Positions 7,711-15,082 of a stretch of 22,095 bases of DNA are shown in pieces. Source of the stretch: Candidatus Wildermuthbacteria bacterium RIFCSPHIGHO2_12_FULL_40_12 (GTDB lineage: Bacteria; Patescibacteriota; Minisyncoccia; Minisyncoccales; 2-12-FULL-40-12). The notes under the pieces were generated by a model that saw only the letters and a program-made list of their open reading frames with translations, did no database searches and was not told the origin of the DNA. The position numbers and the translations under genes are program-made. Within the stretch, counting starts at the first letter, position 1; the number at the start of each line of letters is the position of its first letter. The stretch lies in NCBI GenBank assembly GCA_001823315.1, contig MHUC01000031.1:1-22095 (forward strand), written 5' to 3'.

Positions 7711-8102
7711 TTGAAGAAAAATCAAAAATTTTAATGATAGAAGAAGACGGTTTTTTGAGGAAGATTTATAGAAATAAGTTCTCCCGGGCCGGTTTTGATT
7801 TTTCAGAAGCTACTAATGGGGAAGAGGGTTTGAATAAAATTATGGCAGAGAAACCAAGTTTGGTTTTGCTTGATTTGATTTTGCCGAAAAAAAGCGGATT
7901 TGAGGTTTTGGCGGAAATACAGAACACCAAGGAAATTAGAAGCATACCAGTGATTATTCTTTCCAATCTTGCCCAAGAGATAGATATACAAAGAGGATTA
8001 TCCTTGGGAGCGAAAGATTATTTAATAAAACCGGAGGTAAGCTTGTCTGAAGTTGTCGACAGGACGAAAGAGTGTTTGGCAAAAATAGGCATGACCAAAT
8101 AG
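7707..8102 (+). CDS. Receiver-only response regulator (CheY-like)
   Basis: The single REC domain of 131 residues has the full phosphorylation set: acidic pair E13/D14, phospho-acceptor D56 in LVLLDLILPKKSG, S86 in VIILSN and K108 in LIKPE. There is no DNA-binding or other output domain, so it probably acts by protein contact, as CheY or PilG/PilH do. It overlaps the kinase gene by 4 nt and ends 11 nt before pilB, so the likely target is the pilus motor, though the sequence does not show this directly. Confidence 0.92.
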   Translation: MIEEKSKILMIEEDGFLRKIYRNKFSRAGFDFSEATNGEEGLNKIMAEKPSLVLLDLILPKKSGFEVLAEIQNTKEIRSIPVIILSNLAQEIDIQRGLSLGAKDYLIKPEVSLSEVVDRTKECLAKIGMTK

Positions 8103-8113
8103 CCATTATTTTT

Positions 8114-9799
8114 ATGAAGATAGATGACGATTTTCTAAAAAGTATTTTAGTTGATTCAGGATTAATATTGTTGGAGGATTTTCAATCTGCTCAAAAGCAC
8201 GCGAAAGAAAATAAACAAACGCTGTATCAAACCCTCATCGAGAAAGCCATTGTGTCAGACGAACAGCTAAGCAAACTGATCGCGGATGAGATTGGTTTTC
8301 CCTATGTCAATCTGGAAAAACTTAAAATAGATAAATCTGTTTTAGGGATTATTCCCGAGATCGTAGCCAAGAAGCAGAAAATAATCATTTTTGGAAGAGT
8401 TAAAGAAGGATTAAAGGCGGCGATGGCGAATCCTGACGATCTGGAAATAAGAGAGTTTATAGAAAGAAAAACGGGTGAAAAAGTTATTCCTCATTTCGCC
8501 TCCGAAAATAATATTCTTTCTGTGTTGAAATACTACAAAAGGGAGATCAAGGAAGAATTCGAAGACATTATTGGAAAAAGTTTGGAAGAGTTTCATAAAG
8601 CAGAATCCAAAGCTCCCCAGTCCCTCCCGATTATCAAGGTGGTGGAGTTTATTTTGAGTTACGGATACGACAATCGAGCTTCTGATGTTCACCTGGAGCC
8701 CTACAGCCAAAAAACGGTTTTGCGCTACAGAATTGACGGAGTTTTGCACGATGTCTTGACCCTGCCGGAAGACATCCACGACTTCTTGGTGGCTCGAATA
8801 AAAATATTGTCTAAGCTTCGGACCGACGAACATCAAACCGCCCAAGACGGCCATTTTTTCTTCCAGACAAGCGAAGGAAAGGTTGATGTTAGGGTTTCGG
8901 TTGTGCCCATTGAAGAAGGAGAGAAAATAGTAATGAGGTTATTAACGGAAAGGTCAAGGAAGTTTGAGCTTGAAGATTTGGGTTTTCAAAAAGAAGACCT
9001 GGAGATTTTTAAGCGCAATATCAAAAAACCATGGGGAATGATTTTGGCAACCGGTCCGACTGGCTCTGGAAAAACCACCACCCTTTATGGAATCTTGAAA
9101 ATACTCAATACCAGGGAAATCAATATTTGCACAATTGAAGATCCGGTAGAATACGATATTGAAGGAATCAATCAGATCCAGGTTAATCCAAAAACTAATT
9201 TAACTTTCCTCGACGGCTTAAGAGCAATAATTAGGCAAGATCCAAATATTATTATGGTGGGGGAGATTAGGGATCCGGAGACCGCGCAGCTGGCTATCAA
9301 TGCTGCTATGACGGGCCACTTAGTTCTATCTACTTTTCACGCGACAGACGCGGCAACGGTTTTAGTACGTCTTATTGATATGGCCGTCGAGCCATTTTTA
9401 ATAACTTCGACCGCCAATTTGGTGATATCGCAAAGATTGGTTAGGAAAATATGTCCAAGATGCATCGAAAGCATAGAGGTCGCCGTGCCCGACGTCGCAA
9501 AAATGCTGTCTCAAAATCTTATCGAGCGATTATTTAAAGGGAAAAAAGTTATCAGAGTGTTTAGCGGTCGGGGATGTTCTTTGTGTCAAAAGACAGGATA
9601 CTTGGGAAGGATAGGGATATTCGAACTTTTAGAGATGACAGATACCATTAAGGAATTGGTGATGCAAAAAGCTAACGCGGTTCAAATTAAAAATAAAGCT
9701 CAAGAACTTGGCATGACCACCATGATTGAAGACGGGCTGAAGAAGGTTGAAGAGGGGATTACAACGTTGGAAGAGGTTTTAAGGGCAATAAAAGAGTGA
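8114..9799 (+). CDS. pilB: Type IV pilus assembly ATPase PilB
   Basis: Cytoplasmic hexameric ATPase of the GspE/PilB family that powers pilus extension. The 561-residue product has an N-terminal MshEN-like region (about 1-150, beginning DDDFLKSILVDSGLI), then the ATPase: Walker A GPTGSGKTT (314-322, K320), Asp box around TIEDPVEYDIEGINQIQV, Walker B-type region IIMVGEIRDPETA (E384) and His box TGHLVLSTFHATDA. A zinc tetracysteine is present: C447/C450 and C488/C491. I chose the ATG at 8114 rather than the in-frame ATG at 8072 because the upstream residues overlap the response regulator and do not resemble PilB, while 8114 leaves an 11-nt gap. No Shine-Dalgarno sequence is visible. Retraction ATPase PilT is not in the window. 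Confidence 0.96.
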   Translation: MKIDDDFLKSILVDSGLILLEDFQSAQKHAKENKQTLYQTLIEKAIVSDEQLSKLIADEIGFPYVNLEKLKIDKSVLGIIPEIVAKKQKIIIFGRVKEGLKAAMANPDDLEIREFIERKTGEKVIPHFASENNILSVLKYYKREIKEEFEDIIGKSLEEFHKAESKAPQSLPIIKVVEFILSYGYDNRASDVHLEPYSQKTVLRYRIDGVLHDVLTLPEDIHDFLVARIKILSKLRTDEHQTAQDGHFFFQTSEGKVDVRVSVVPIEEGEKIVMRLLTERSRKFELEDLGFQKEDLEIFKRNIKKPWGMILATGPTGSGKTTTLYGILKILNTREINICTIEDPVEYDIEGINQIQVNPKTNLTFLDGLRAIIRQDPNIIMVGEIRDPETAQLAINAAMTGHLVLSTFHATDAATVLVRLIDMAVEPFLITSTANLVISQRLVRKICPRCIESIEVAVPDVAKMLSQNLIERLFKGKKVIRVFSGRGCSLCQKTGYLGRIGIFELLEMTDTIKELVMQKANAVQIKNKAQELGMTTMIEDGLKKVEEGITTLEEVLRAIKE

Positions 9800-9803
9800 T
9801 TTT

Positions 9804-10853
9804 ATGTTTGTGGACTCAACTAAAGAAAAAATTTTTCTTGTACGGCATTTATACCTTATGGTGAAGGGCGGTTTTTTGGTTTCTGAAGCAATAGAGTCCA
9901 TCAAAGAGGAAGTGAAATCAAGGGCTTTAAGGAAAGCATTAGAAGATATCTTGAAAAGAATCTTAGCCGGTGAAAGCTTGCACAAAAGCATATCCAGGCA
10001 TCCTAATGTGTTTAGCCCGTTTTATCAAAGTATTATTCGGATCGGAGAAGAGAGCGGGAGCCTTGAGAATAATTTGAATTATTTAGCTGGACAGATTCAG
10101 TCCGATTATGATACCAGAAGGAAAATTAAGGGAGCCATGCTTTATCCTTTAATTGTTATTGTTTTGGCGGTTACTATCGCCTTAGCGGTCACCATATTCA
10201 TTTTGCCGAAAATTCTTAATATCTTCGAAGTTTTAGATATTAAACTTCCTTTCACCACAATTATTCTGATAACAAGCGTCCATTTTCTCCAAAAAAACTG
10301 GCTTTTTTTGTTGGTTGGGATGCTCTTGTTGGTCATAACGGTAAAACTATTAAGAAAGATATTATTTTTCAGATATTATTTTGACAGGTTTTTGCTCTCA
10401 TTTCCGGTATCTGGCCAAATAACAAAAAACATGAACCTGTCGCGTTTTGCTCAAAGCTTTTATACTCTCTTGAAAAGCGGAGTTCCGATCTTAGAGTCAA
10501 TAGATATTATTTCCCGCACCATTACCAATGAAGTGTTTAAAAAGGACTTGGTTGCCTTAAGGTTGGAAGTTGAAAAGGGGGGCAGGGTTAGTCAAGGATT
10601 AAAGAGCTCCAGGAAAACGTTTCCTTCTATTTTCACGCAGATGGTTGCGGTTGGAGAGAGATCGGGTTCTTTAGAGAATAGTCTCCGCTATTTAGCCAAA
10701 TTTTATCAAAAAGAAGTTAATGCCAGCCTTAAAACCCTAACCGGAGTTTTAGAGCCGATATTGCTTGTTTGCGTTGGTCTTTTTGTGGCTTTTATAGCTT
10801 TGTCAATTATTACTCCAATTTATCAATTCAGCGGGTCTCTAAAATTAAGATAA
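9804..10853 (+). CDS. pilC: Type IV pilus inner-membrane platform protein PilC
   Basis: Polytopic membrane platform on which PilB acts to insert pilins. The 349-residue protein has the two tandem T2SSF domains typical of GspF/PilC, each ending in the same signature: IGEESGSLENNLNYLA (about 76-91) and VGERSGSLENSLRYLA (about 279-294). Membrane segments lie near 113-135, 155-185 and 315-340. It is slightly shorter than the usual 400 residues, mainly because the N-terminal leader is short. It starts 4 nt after pilB, consistent with one operon. Confidence 0.95.
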   Translation: MFVDSTKEKIFLVRHLYLMVKGGFLVSEAIESIKEEVKSRALRKALEDILKRILAGESLHKSISRHPNVFSPFYQSIIRIGEESGSLENNLNYLAGQIQSDYDTRRKIKGAMLYPLIVIVLAVTIALAVTIFILPKILNIFEVLDIKLPFTTIILITSVHFLQKNWLFLLVGMLLLVITVKLLRKILFFRYYFDRFLLSFPVSGQITKNMNLSRFAQSFYTLLKSGVPILESIDIISRTITNEVFKKDLVALRLEVEKGGRVSQGLKSSRKTFPSIFTQMVAVGERSGSLENSLRYLAKFYQKEVNASLKTLTGVLEPILLVCVGLFVAFIALSIITPIYQFSGSLKLR

Positions 10854-10873
10854 AAGAAGTTTATCATTCTAAC

Positions 10874-11500
10874 ATGCGCGGCGGTTTTACTTTAGTCGAA
10901 ATCCTTTTAGTCATCGGTGTCTTTACTGCCTTATTTTATTTAGTGGCGCCTATTAGCTTGAACTTTTATAAAAACCAGCAATTAGAATCGGTTACCCAAG
11001 AAATTATTCAAAATTTAAGAAAAGCTCAATTAAAATCCGTATCTGTGGAGCGCGACTCTTCTTTCGGCGTCCATTTTGGAGGCACAACATATACTTTGTT
11101 TCAAGGAAATTCATTTTCAAACAGAGATAGTCAATACGACGAAGTTTTTAATATCCCTCAAGTCATCAAAATGGGAGGTCTCGAGGAAGTTGCTTTTTCT
11201 AAATTAAACGGCATTCCCAGCTTAATCCCTGCTTACTGCGGAGGTATTTGTGCCGCCTGCGATAATTTTACCAGCAGGAATTCTTGCCAGGCGCAATCAG
11301 GATGTTCTTGGAATCGTCCGCTAAAAATTTGTATAGGGAGCTGCATTGCTTGCGGAGATTTTACAGCCCAAAGCAGTTGCGTTAATCAATCTGGCTGCTT
11401 TTGGAATCCTGAAATCATCGGGGGAGACGTTATAATAGATGCAGGCGGTGACACAAATACCGTCAACATTAATGAAGTTGGTCGGATTAATCTTCAGTGA
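10874..11500 (+). CDS. Pseudopilin (GspH/FimT-like) with a duplicated cysteine-rich module
   Basis: Pilin-like minor subunit. The ATG at 10874 gives a textbook prepilin start, MRGGFTLVEILLVIGVF: cleavage expected after G4, with E at +5 of the mature protein, followed by the hydrophobic helix. I prefer it over an in-frame ATG at 10769 that overlaps pilC and would bury the signal. The 208-residue product has a GspH/FimT-like middle part. Two similar cysteine modules (residues 122-178, C-x3-C-x2-C-x8-C-x5-C-x-W-N, twice) then hold all ten cysteines, followed by a short beta-rich tail. The modules resemble small disulfide knots; I do not recognise a named domain with certainty. It is 20 nt after pilC. 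Confidence 0.85.
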   Translation: MRGGFTLVEILLVIGVFTALFYLVAPISLNFYKNQQLESVTQEIIQNLRKAQLKSVSVERDSSFGVHFGGTTYTLFQGNSFSNRDSQYDEVFNIPQVIKMGGLEEVAFSKLNGIPSLIPAYCGGICAACDNFTSRNSCQAQSGCSWNRPLKICIGSCIACGDFTAQSSCVNQSGCFWNPEIIGGDVIIDAGGDTNTVNINEVGRINLQ

Positions 11501-11513
11501 AATCTAATCAAAA

Positions 11514-12386
11514 ATGTCGGAAAAAGGACAATCATTGATGGAGTTAATAATAGCGGTAGGGATATTTACCGTTGTTGTCAGCGGGTTGGCGTTTTTTATC
11601 TTGAATAGTTATGTGTCGGGAAGATTATCATACGAAGTAACCAAAGCCGGCTTTTTGGCGCAAGAAGGAATGGAAGCTGTGAGAAGCATCAGGGACAATG
11701 ACTGGACAGAATTAGAGGACGGAGACCACGCTCTAATTGTATCTGATGGGAAATGGTTTTTCGACCCGGTAGCTACCGAGGAAGATATTGGCGGTCAACT
11801 GACCGAAGGCAAGAGAGTGATTACAATCGAAAGCGTCGAGGATGATAGCAAAAAGATTACCTCAAAGATTGGCTGGAAGTTTAGCGAGGGCAGGATGGAA
11901 GAGATTATTTTGGAGAGCTATCTTGCTAACTGGCAAAAAATTTCTTCCGAGATACGACGTCCGTTATCCCATACGGATCCTTCTCCCAAAAAAACTACCG
12001 ATCCTGGCTTAGCTTACGACAATCAAAACGGCAACACTTTTTCGGCAACACTGTATGACACAACGAAAAATCCTTCTATTTTATTCCGCACCTGGGAATT
12101 GCCAACAATGAATTATAGCGTTTTAACCTTGAATTATCGTTATCATGCCGATCAGGCGATAGACGATCAATACGCGATTGCTTACTCGACAAATGGCTGT
12201 CAGGGAAATTTTATTGATTGGGTTTTGCCAACCTCCATCTCTGCTCCCGATACAACAATCTCGGTGAATTTGCCGCCGACCCAAAATTTATCCCAACTTT
12301 GCGTCAAAATCTATACGCAAAGGGTAGACTCCAAAGACCAAGCCAATATTTACACCAGAGACGTTTGGACCGAAGGAACGCCATAG
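11514..12386 (+). CDS. Pseudopilin with large C-terminal domain
   Basis: Prepilin-type start MSEKGQSLMELIIAVGIF: cleavage expected after G5, with E10 at +5, then a membrane/assembly helix to about residue 30. The first 145 residues look like a GspI/PilV-like minor pseudopilin (FLAQEGMEAVRSIRDNDW is common in such proteins). The remainder (about 150-290) is a separate beta-rich, Tyr/Thr/Asp-rich domain with two cysteines that I do not recognise; it may be an exposed adhesion or sugar-binding module. It begins 13 nt after the previous pseudopilin gene, with no Shine-Dalgarno sequence. Confidence 0.85.
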   Translation: MSEKGQSLMELIIAVGIFTVVVSGLAFFILNSYVSGRLSYEVTKAGFLAQEGMEAVRSIRDNDWTELEDGDHALIVSDGKWFFDPVATEEDIGGQLTEGKRVITIESVEDDSKKITSKIGWKFSEGRMEEIILESYLANWQKISSEIRRPLSHTDPSPKKTTDPGLAYDNQNGNTFSATLYDTTKNPSILFRTWELPTMNYSVLTLNYRYHADQAIDDQYAIAYSTNGCQGNFIDWVLPTSISAPDTTISVNLPPTQNLSQLCVKIYTQRVDSKDQANIYTRDVWTEGTP

Positions 12387-12393
12387 GCGCGCC

Positions 12394-12423
12394 ATAAAGC
12401 ATGAAACATAGAACATGAAGCAT
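12394..12423 (+). repeat. A-rich 30-nt repeat, copy 1 (supplies a gene start)
   Basis: The unit is built on AAAGCATGAA/ACATAGAACATGAAGCAT. It is related to the copies at 16548-16577 and 21695-21724 (about 19-20 of 30 positions shared with the latter by eye). It fills the gap between two pseudopilin genes and contributes the ATG and first codons (MKH) of the next gene. A GGCGCGCC palindrome precedes it (12386-12393). Confidence 0.4.
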
Positions 12424-12909
12424 AAAACCGGTTTTACTTTAATTGAACTCCTAATCTATATAACAATTTTAGGTCTTGTTTTAATTGTGATAACTGGTTT
12501 TTTTTGGAATATCGCTTTGGGATACGCTAAAGAAAATTCTTATCAGGAACTGCAGCAAAACGGAAGGTTTGTCTTGGCGAAAATTTCCCAAGAAATCAGA
12601 AAGGCAAAAAGCGTTATCAATCCTGGAATCGGACTTTCTTCTAATTTTCTGTCTTTGGAAATGCCGGATTCTAATCAGCTTATTTTTTTAGTTGATAATG
12701 GTAAACTGATAATGACGAAAAACGGCACCGACTCAATTTTAACAACAGACAGAACCGTTGTAGAGCTTTTGGAATTTAATAATATGTCTTACGAGAACAC
12801 CCCGGGCATTGTGAGGATTAAAATAGCGTTAAGCCACGCAAACCCTGGAGGCATGACGGCATATCAATCAGATATTAATTTAATCACAACCGTTTCTTTG
12901 TTGCATTAA
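12415..12909 (+). CDS. Pseudopilin (GspJ/PilW-like)
   Basis: The 164-residue prepilin-like protein has the leader MKHKTG and mature start FTLIELLIYITILGL: cleavage expected after G6, with E at +5. The region after the helix, SYQELQQNGRFVLAKISQEIRKAKSV, is characteristic of PilW/GspJ-type minor pseudopilins, followed by short beta strands and LEFNNMSYENTPGIVRIKIAL. Family members assemble at the tip of the pilus and start polymerisation. It lies 28 nt after the preceding pseudopilin gene and 2 nt before the next. An earlier ATG at 12401 is out of frame and hits a stop after five codons. Confidence 0.85.
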   Translation: MKHKTGFTLIELLIYITILGLVLIVITGFFWNIALGYAKENSYQELQQNGRFVLAKISQEIRKAKSVINPGIGLSSNFLSLEMPDSNQLIFLVDNGKLIMTKNGTDSILTTDRTVVELLEFNNMSYENTPGIVRIKIALSHANPGGMTAYQSDINLITTVSLLH

Positions 12910-12911
12910 CA

Positions 12912-13304
12912 ATGACACAGAGTAATTTTGAAAATGGATTTGCCGCTTTAACCTTTGTCTTAATCGTCGCGGCGATATCCCTAATACTTGGGTTTACGAT
13001 TAGTCAGCTTTCTATTAATGAAATCAAGATGGAGCTGACGAGAATTTTTTCAGACAAAGCTTATTATTTAGCCACGCTTTGCGCCGAAGACGCTTTAATG
13101 AAATTAAAAAAAGATATAAACTATACTGGAAACGAGGTTGTTGTCGTTCAGAGTGGCGAATGCGCTATTTTGCCGATTGAAGGCAATTGGACCGTGAAAA
13201 CAAGAGCCGACTATCAAAACCAAATTAAAAAAATTAGAGTAATTGTTGATAAAATAAATCCCGAGATGGTTATTCAATCATGGGAAGAGGTAGCTGACTT
13301 TTAA
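12912..13304 (+). CDS. Minor pilin-like membrane protein (PilX/GspK-like, without Glu5)
   Basis: The 130-residue protein has an N-terminal hydrophobic helix preceded by NG/FAALTFVLIVAAISL. It looks like a prepilin leader but lacks the Glu at +5. GspK-type tip pseudopilins commonly lack this residue, and its place as the last of four pseudopilin genes fits that role. The rest (SDKAYYLATLCAEDALMKLKKD, then a short beta region with a Cys pair) matches small PilX-like proteins in general outline only. It starts 2 nt after the GspJ/PilW-like gene. Confidence 0.7.
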   Translation: MTQSNFENGFAALTFVLIVAAISLILGFTISQLSINEIKMELTRIFSDKAYYLATLCAEDALMKLKKDINYTGNEVVVVQSGECAILPIEGNWTVKTRADYQNQIKKIRVIVDKINPEMVIQSWEEVADF

Positions 13305-13316
13305 CCACCCTGATAA

Positions 13317-13331
13317 CGCTAATTATTAGCG
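13317..13331 (+). repeat. Short perfect palindrome upstream of pilM
   Basis: CGCTAATTATTAGCG sits in the 50-nt gap before pilM. Without a T tract it is not a convincing terminator. It is followed by a small direct repeat of ATTCGT (13335-13340 and 13344-13349). Role unknown. Confidence 0.35.
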
Positions 13332-13354
13332 CAGATTCGTACTATTCGTGGAAT

Positions 13355-14440
13355 ATGTTTAATTTCTTTCAGAAACCATTTGGATTCAATATATCGGAGC
13401 AATCCGTAAAAATTGTTCTTTTAGCCGGTTCCGATATTAACCCACGGCTTGTTTCCATGGGGTATGAATTGTTTGAGAAAGAAATCATATCTGGGGGCAA
13501 AATTTTAGACAAAACCGCATTTTCCCAAAAGGTTTCTAAGATCACTTCCAAACCACAATTTGGCAGAATTAAAAATAGGCAGTGCATTTTTTCTTTACCC
13601 GAAACAAATGTGTTTTCTCATTATTTGAAACTGCCAGATCGATTAAAAAAGGAAGAAAGGGTAAAGCATATTAAAAAAGAAATCGAAGAAGTGTTTCCCT
13701 TTGCCTTAAAAGATATTTATTTTGATCATATCCTTTATCCAGACAACGAAGCGTTTATAGTCGCTATTCCAAAAGAGATAGTCAATGACTGCTTAGCGAT
13801 CCTCAAATCGTGCAAGATTAAACCTGTCGCTTTGGATATTGAATCCGAAAGCCAAAAAAGAGCTGTTTTACAAAATGAAGATGGTACCGTTTTGATTACG
13901 GATATTGGCGATAAAAACACAAATTTTTTCCTTTTTGACGGCAATAAATTAAGATTAAGCTCCTCGGTTCCGATCGCCGGCAGTAATTTTACGTTAGCGA
14001 TTGAACAAAAACTTAACATTTCATTTTCGGAAGCTGATAACCTTAAGAAAAAAACAGGCCTTAATCCAAACGCAAAAGAGGGTAGAGTGTTTTTAATATT
14101 ACAGCAGGAAATACGTATTATAATAGAAGAGATTAAAAGAATCGATGAATACGCTTTAAGCAAACTCGGAAAACAGATAGAAACAATTGTTTTAACTGGA
14201 GGATCGGCGGAACTGCCGTATCTTTCCGACTATCTGGTTGAAAACTTAGGGAAAAAAATAAAAACCGGAGATCCTTGGCAAAGAATTAATATAGATATTT
14301 TAAAACAAAAACAATACATACGAGAGGCCTCTCGAGTAAATCCTTTTTTATTCACCGGCGCGATCGGCTTAGCTCAAAGGGCGCTAACAAATAATCCACA
14401 GCTATCTGGAATCAATTTGATTAAAGAGGTAAAATATTAA
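13355..14440 (+). CDS. pilM: Type IV pilus assembly protein PilM
   Basis: Actin-like cytoplasmic ATPase that normally docks PilN/PilO to the pilus base. The 361-residue protein shows the N-terminal FGFNISEQSVKIVLL (phosphate-1 strand), the conserved acidic segment KHIKKEIEEVFPFALKDIYFD, TDIGDKNTNFFLFDGNKL (second phosphate strand with D in TDIGD), GSNFTLAIEQKL and the adenosine motif IVLTGGSAELPYLSDYL. The length is normal. PilN and PilO do not follow; the next gene is a pilin. The ATG at 13355 is right at the domain start and no strong Shine-Dalgarno sequence is seen. Confidence 0.92.
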   Translation: MFNFFQKPFGFNISEQSVKIVLLAGSDINPRLVSMGYELFEKEIISGGKILDKTAFSQKVSKITSKPQFGRIKNRQCIFSLPETNVFSHYLKLPDRLKKEERVKHIKKEIEEVFPFALKDIYFDHILYPDNEAFIVAIPKEIVNDCLAILKSCKIKPVALDIESESQKRAVLQNEDGTVLITDIGDKNTNFFLFDGNKLRLSSSVPIAGSNFTLAIEQKLNISFSEADNLKKKTGLNPNAKEGRVFLILQQEIRIIIEEIKRIDEYALSKLGKQIETIVLTGGSAELPYLSDYLVENLGKKIKTGDPWQRINIDILKQKQYIREASRVNPFLFTGAIGLAQRALTNNPQLSGINLIKEVKY

Positions 14441-14445
14441 TAATA

Positions 14446-14507
14446 TTCCCCACCAATCCTTTGATGGGTAAAAGATTTCTAAGAGTCATCACGGGATTGG
14501 TGGGGGA
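14446..14507 (+). promoter_or_regulatory. Two-tier hairpin between pilM and the pilin gene
   Basis: TTCCCCACCAATCC (14446-14459) pairs with 14494-14507 over 14 positions (one G-U), and inside it TGATG (14462-14466) pairs with CATCA (14487-14491). It begins 5 nt after the pilM stop. No T run follows on the + strand, so it is not a standard intrinsic terminator. It could protect the 3' end of the upstream mRNA, act as an RNA processing site that uncouples pilin levels from the operon, or be an inserted palindromic element. Confidence 0.55.
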
Positions 14508-14514
14508 GTAAAGG

Positions 14515-14543
14515 TCGAGATTGCTAAGATAAAAAAATATAAA
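14515..14543 (+). promoter_or_regulatory. Weak candidate promoter for the pilin gene
   Basis: TCGAGA (14515-14520, four of six matches to the sigma-70 -35 box) is followed, after 17 nt, by TATAAA (14538-14543). A transcript would begin about 3 nt before the ATG. A separate strong promoter for the major pilin would make sense, but the AT-rich context makes chance matches likely. Confidence 0.3.
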
Positions 14544-14552
14544 AATAAATAA

Positions 14553-15011
14553 ATGAAAAAAGGTTTTACTTTGATTGAGCTTTTGCTGGTTATTGGAATT
14601 TTGGTAATTTTAATTACCGCCACCATTATTGCCATCAATCCTTTCCGTCAGTTTGCCTTGGCTAATAATGCCAGCAGGTATAGCGGAACAACAACAATAA
14701 TGGATTCTGTCTATCAAAACGTGGTTGATAATGCTGGTGTTTTTAACTGTGCCGCAGGTACGATCCCGGCAACCGCGACCAGAATGGCAGACCCCACATC
14801 TCAACCAGCGGGGTATGATATTTGCGATTGCGTTGTTCCTACGTATGTTTCAACCATGCCATTTGATCCGCAAAACGGAAGCTATGCAAGTTGTACAGAT
14901 TACGACACCGACTATACCATAGCTAGAGATGCTACCACTGGTAGAATTACCATTTGCGCGACAGACACCCAAGTACCCCCTGAAGCAACTGATATTTGCA
15001 TGACTCGATAG
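14553..15011 (+). CDS. Type IV pilin, probably the major subunit
   Basis: The short leader MKKG is followed by FTLIELLLVIGILVILITATIIAINP: cleavage expected after G4, with E9 at +5 and P30 in the usual kink region. The 152-residue protein continues NPFRQFALANNASRYSGTTTIMDSVYQ, the typical alpha-helix to globular head transition. It has six cysteines (66, 91, 93, 114, 135, 149), probably disulfides in the exposed head. The smallest, simplest pilin of the set, a separate leader and possibly its own promoter suggest the main shaft subunit. The prepilin peptidase PilD is not in the window. Confidence 0.88.
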   Translation: MKKGFTLIELLLVIGILVILITATIIAINPFRQFALANNASRYSGTTTIMDSVYQNVVDNAGVFNCAAGTIPATATRMADPTSQPAGYDICDCVVPTYVSTMPFDPQNGSYASCTDYDTDYTIARDATTGRITICATDTQVPPEATDICMTR

Positions 15012-15035
15012 TTTTTCTAATGCTCCTAAAGGTTC

Positions 15036-15062
15036 AATCAAATAAAAATTTGATTTAGTTTT
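15036..15062 (+). terminator. Weak AT-rich terminator after the pilin gene
   Basis: AATCAAAT (15036-15043) pairs perfectly with ATTTGATT (15048-15055) around a 4-nt loop, followed by TAGTTTT. The stem is all A/T except one C-G pair, so termination would be inefficient. It is the only candidate between the pilus genes and lysS. Confidence 0.35.
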
Positions 15063-15082
15063 AGCATTGAATATTGTTTGAA

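Noticed and set aside
8072..8113. Upstream PilB start
   Set aside because: It overlaps the end of the response-regulator gene and adds residues unlike PilB; the ATG at 8114 is better placed.
8411..8854. 147-codon reverse-strand ORF inside pilB
   Set aside because: It is a shadow of the pilB coding frame with no recognisable motif, while pilB on the + strand has full motifs there.
10769..10873. Extended N-terminus for the first pseudopilin
   Set aside because: These codons overlap pilC and would put 35 residues before a standard prepilin leader; the ATG at 10874 fits prepilin peptidase rules.
13735..14163. 142-codon reverse-strand ORF inside pilM
   Set aside because: It is antisense to well-conserved PilM motifs, with serine- and leucine-rich content typical of a shadow frame.
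14446..14507. Rho-independent terminator for the pilus operon
   Set aside because: The stem is strong but no T run follows it on the + strand.
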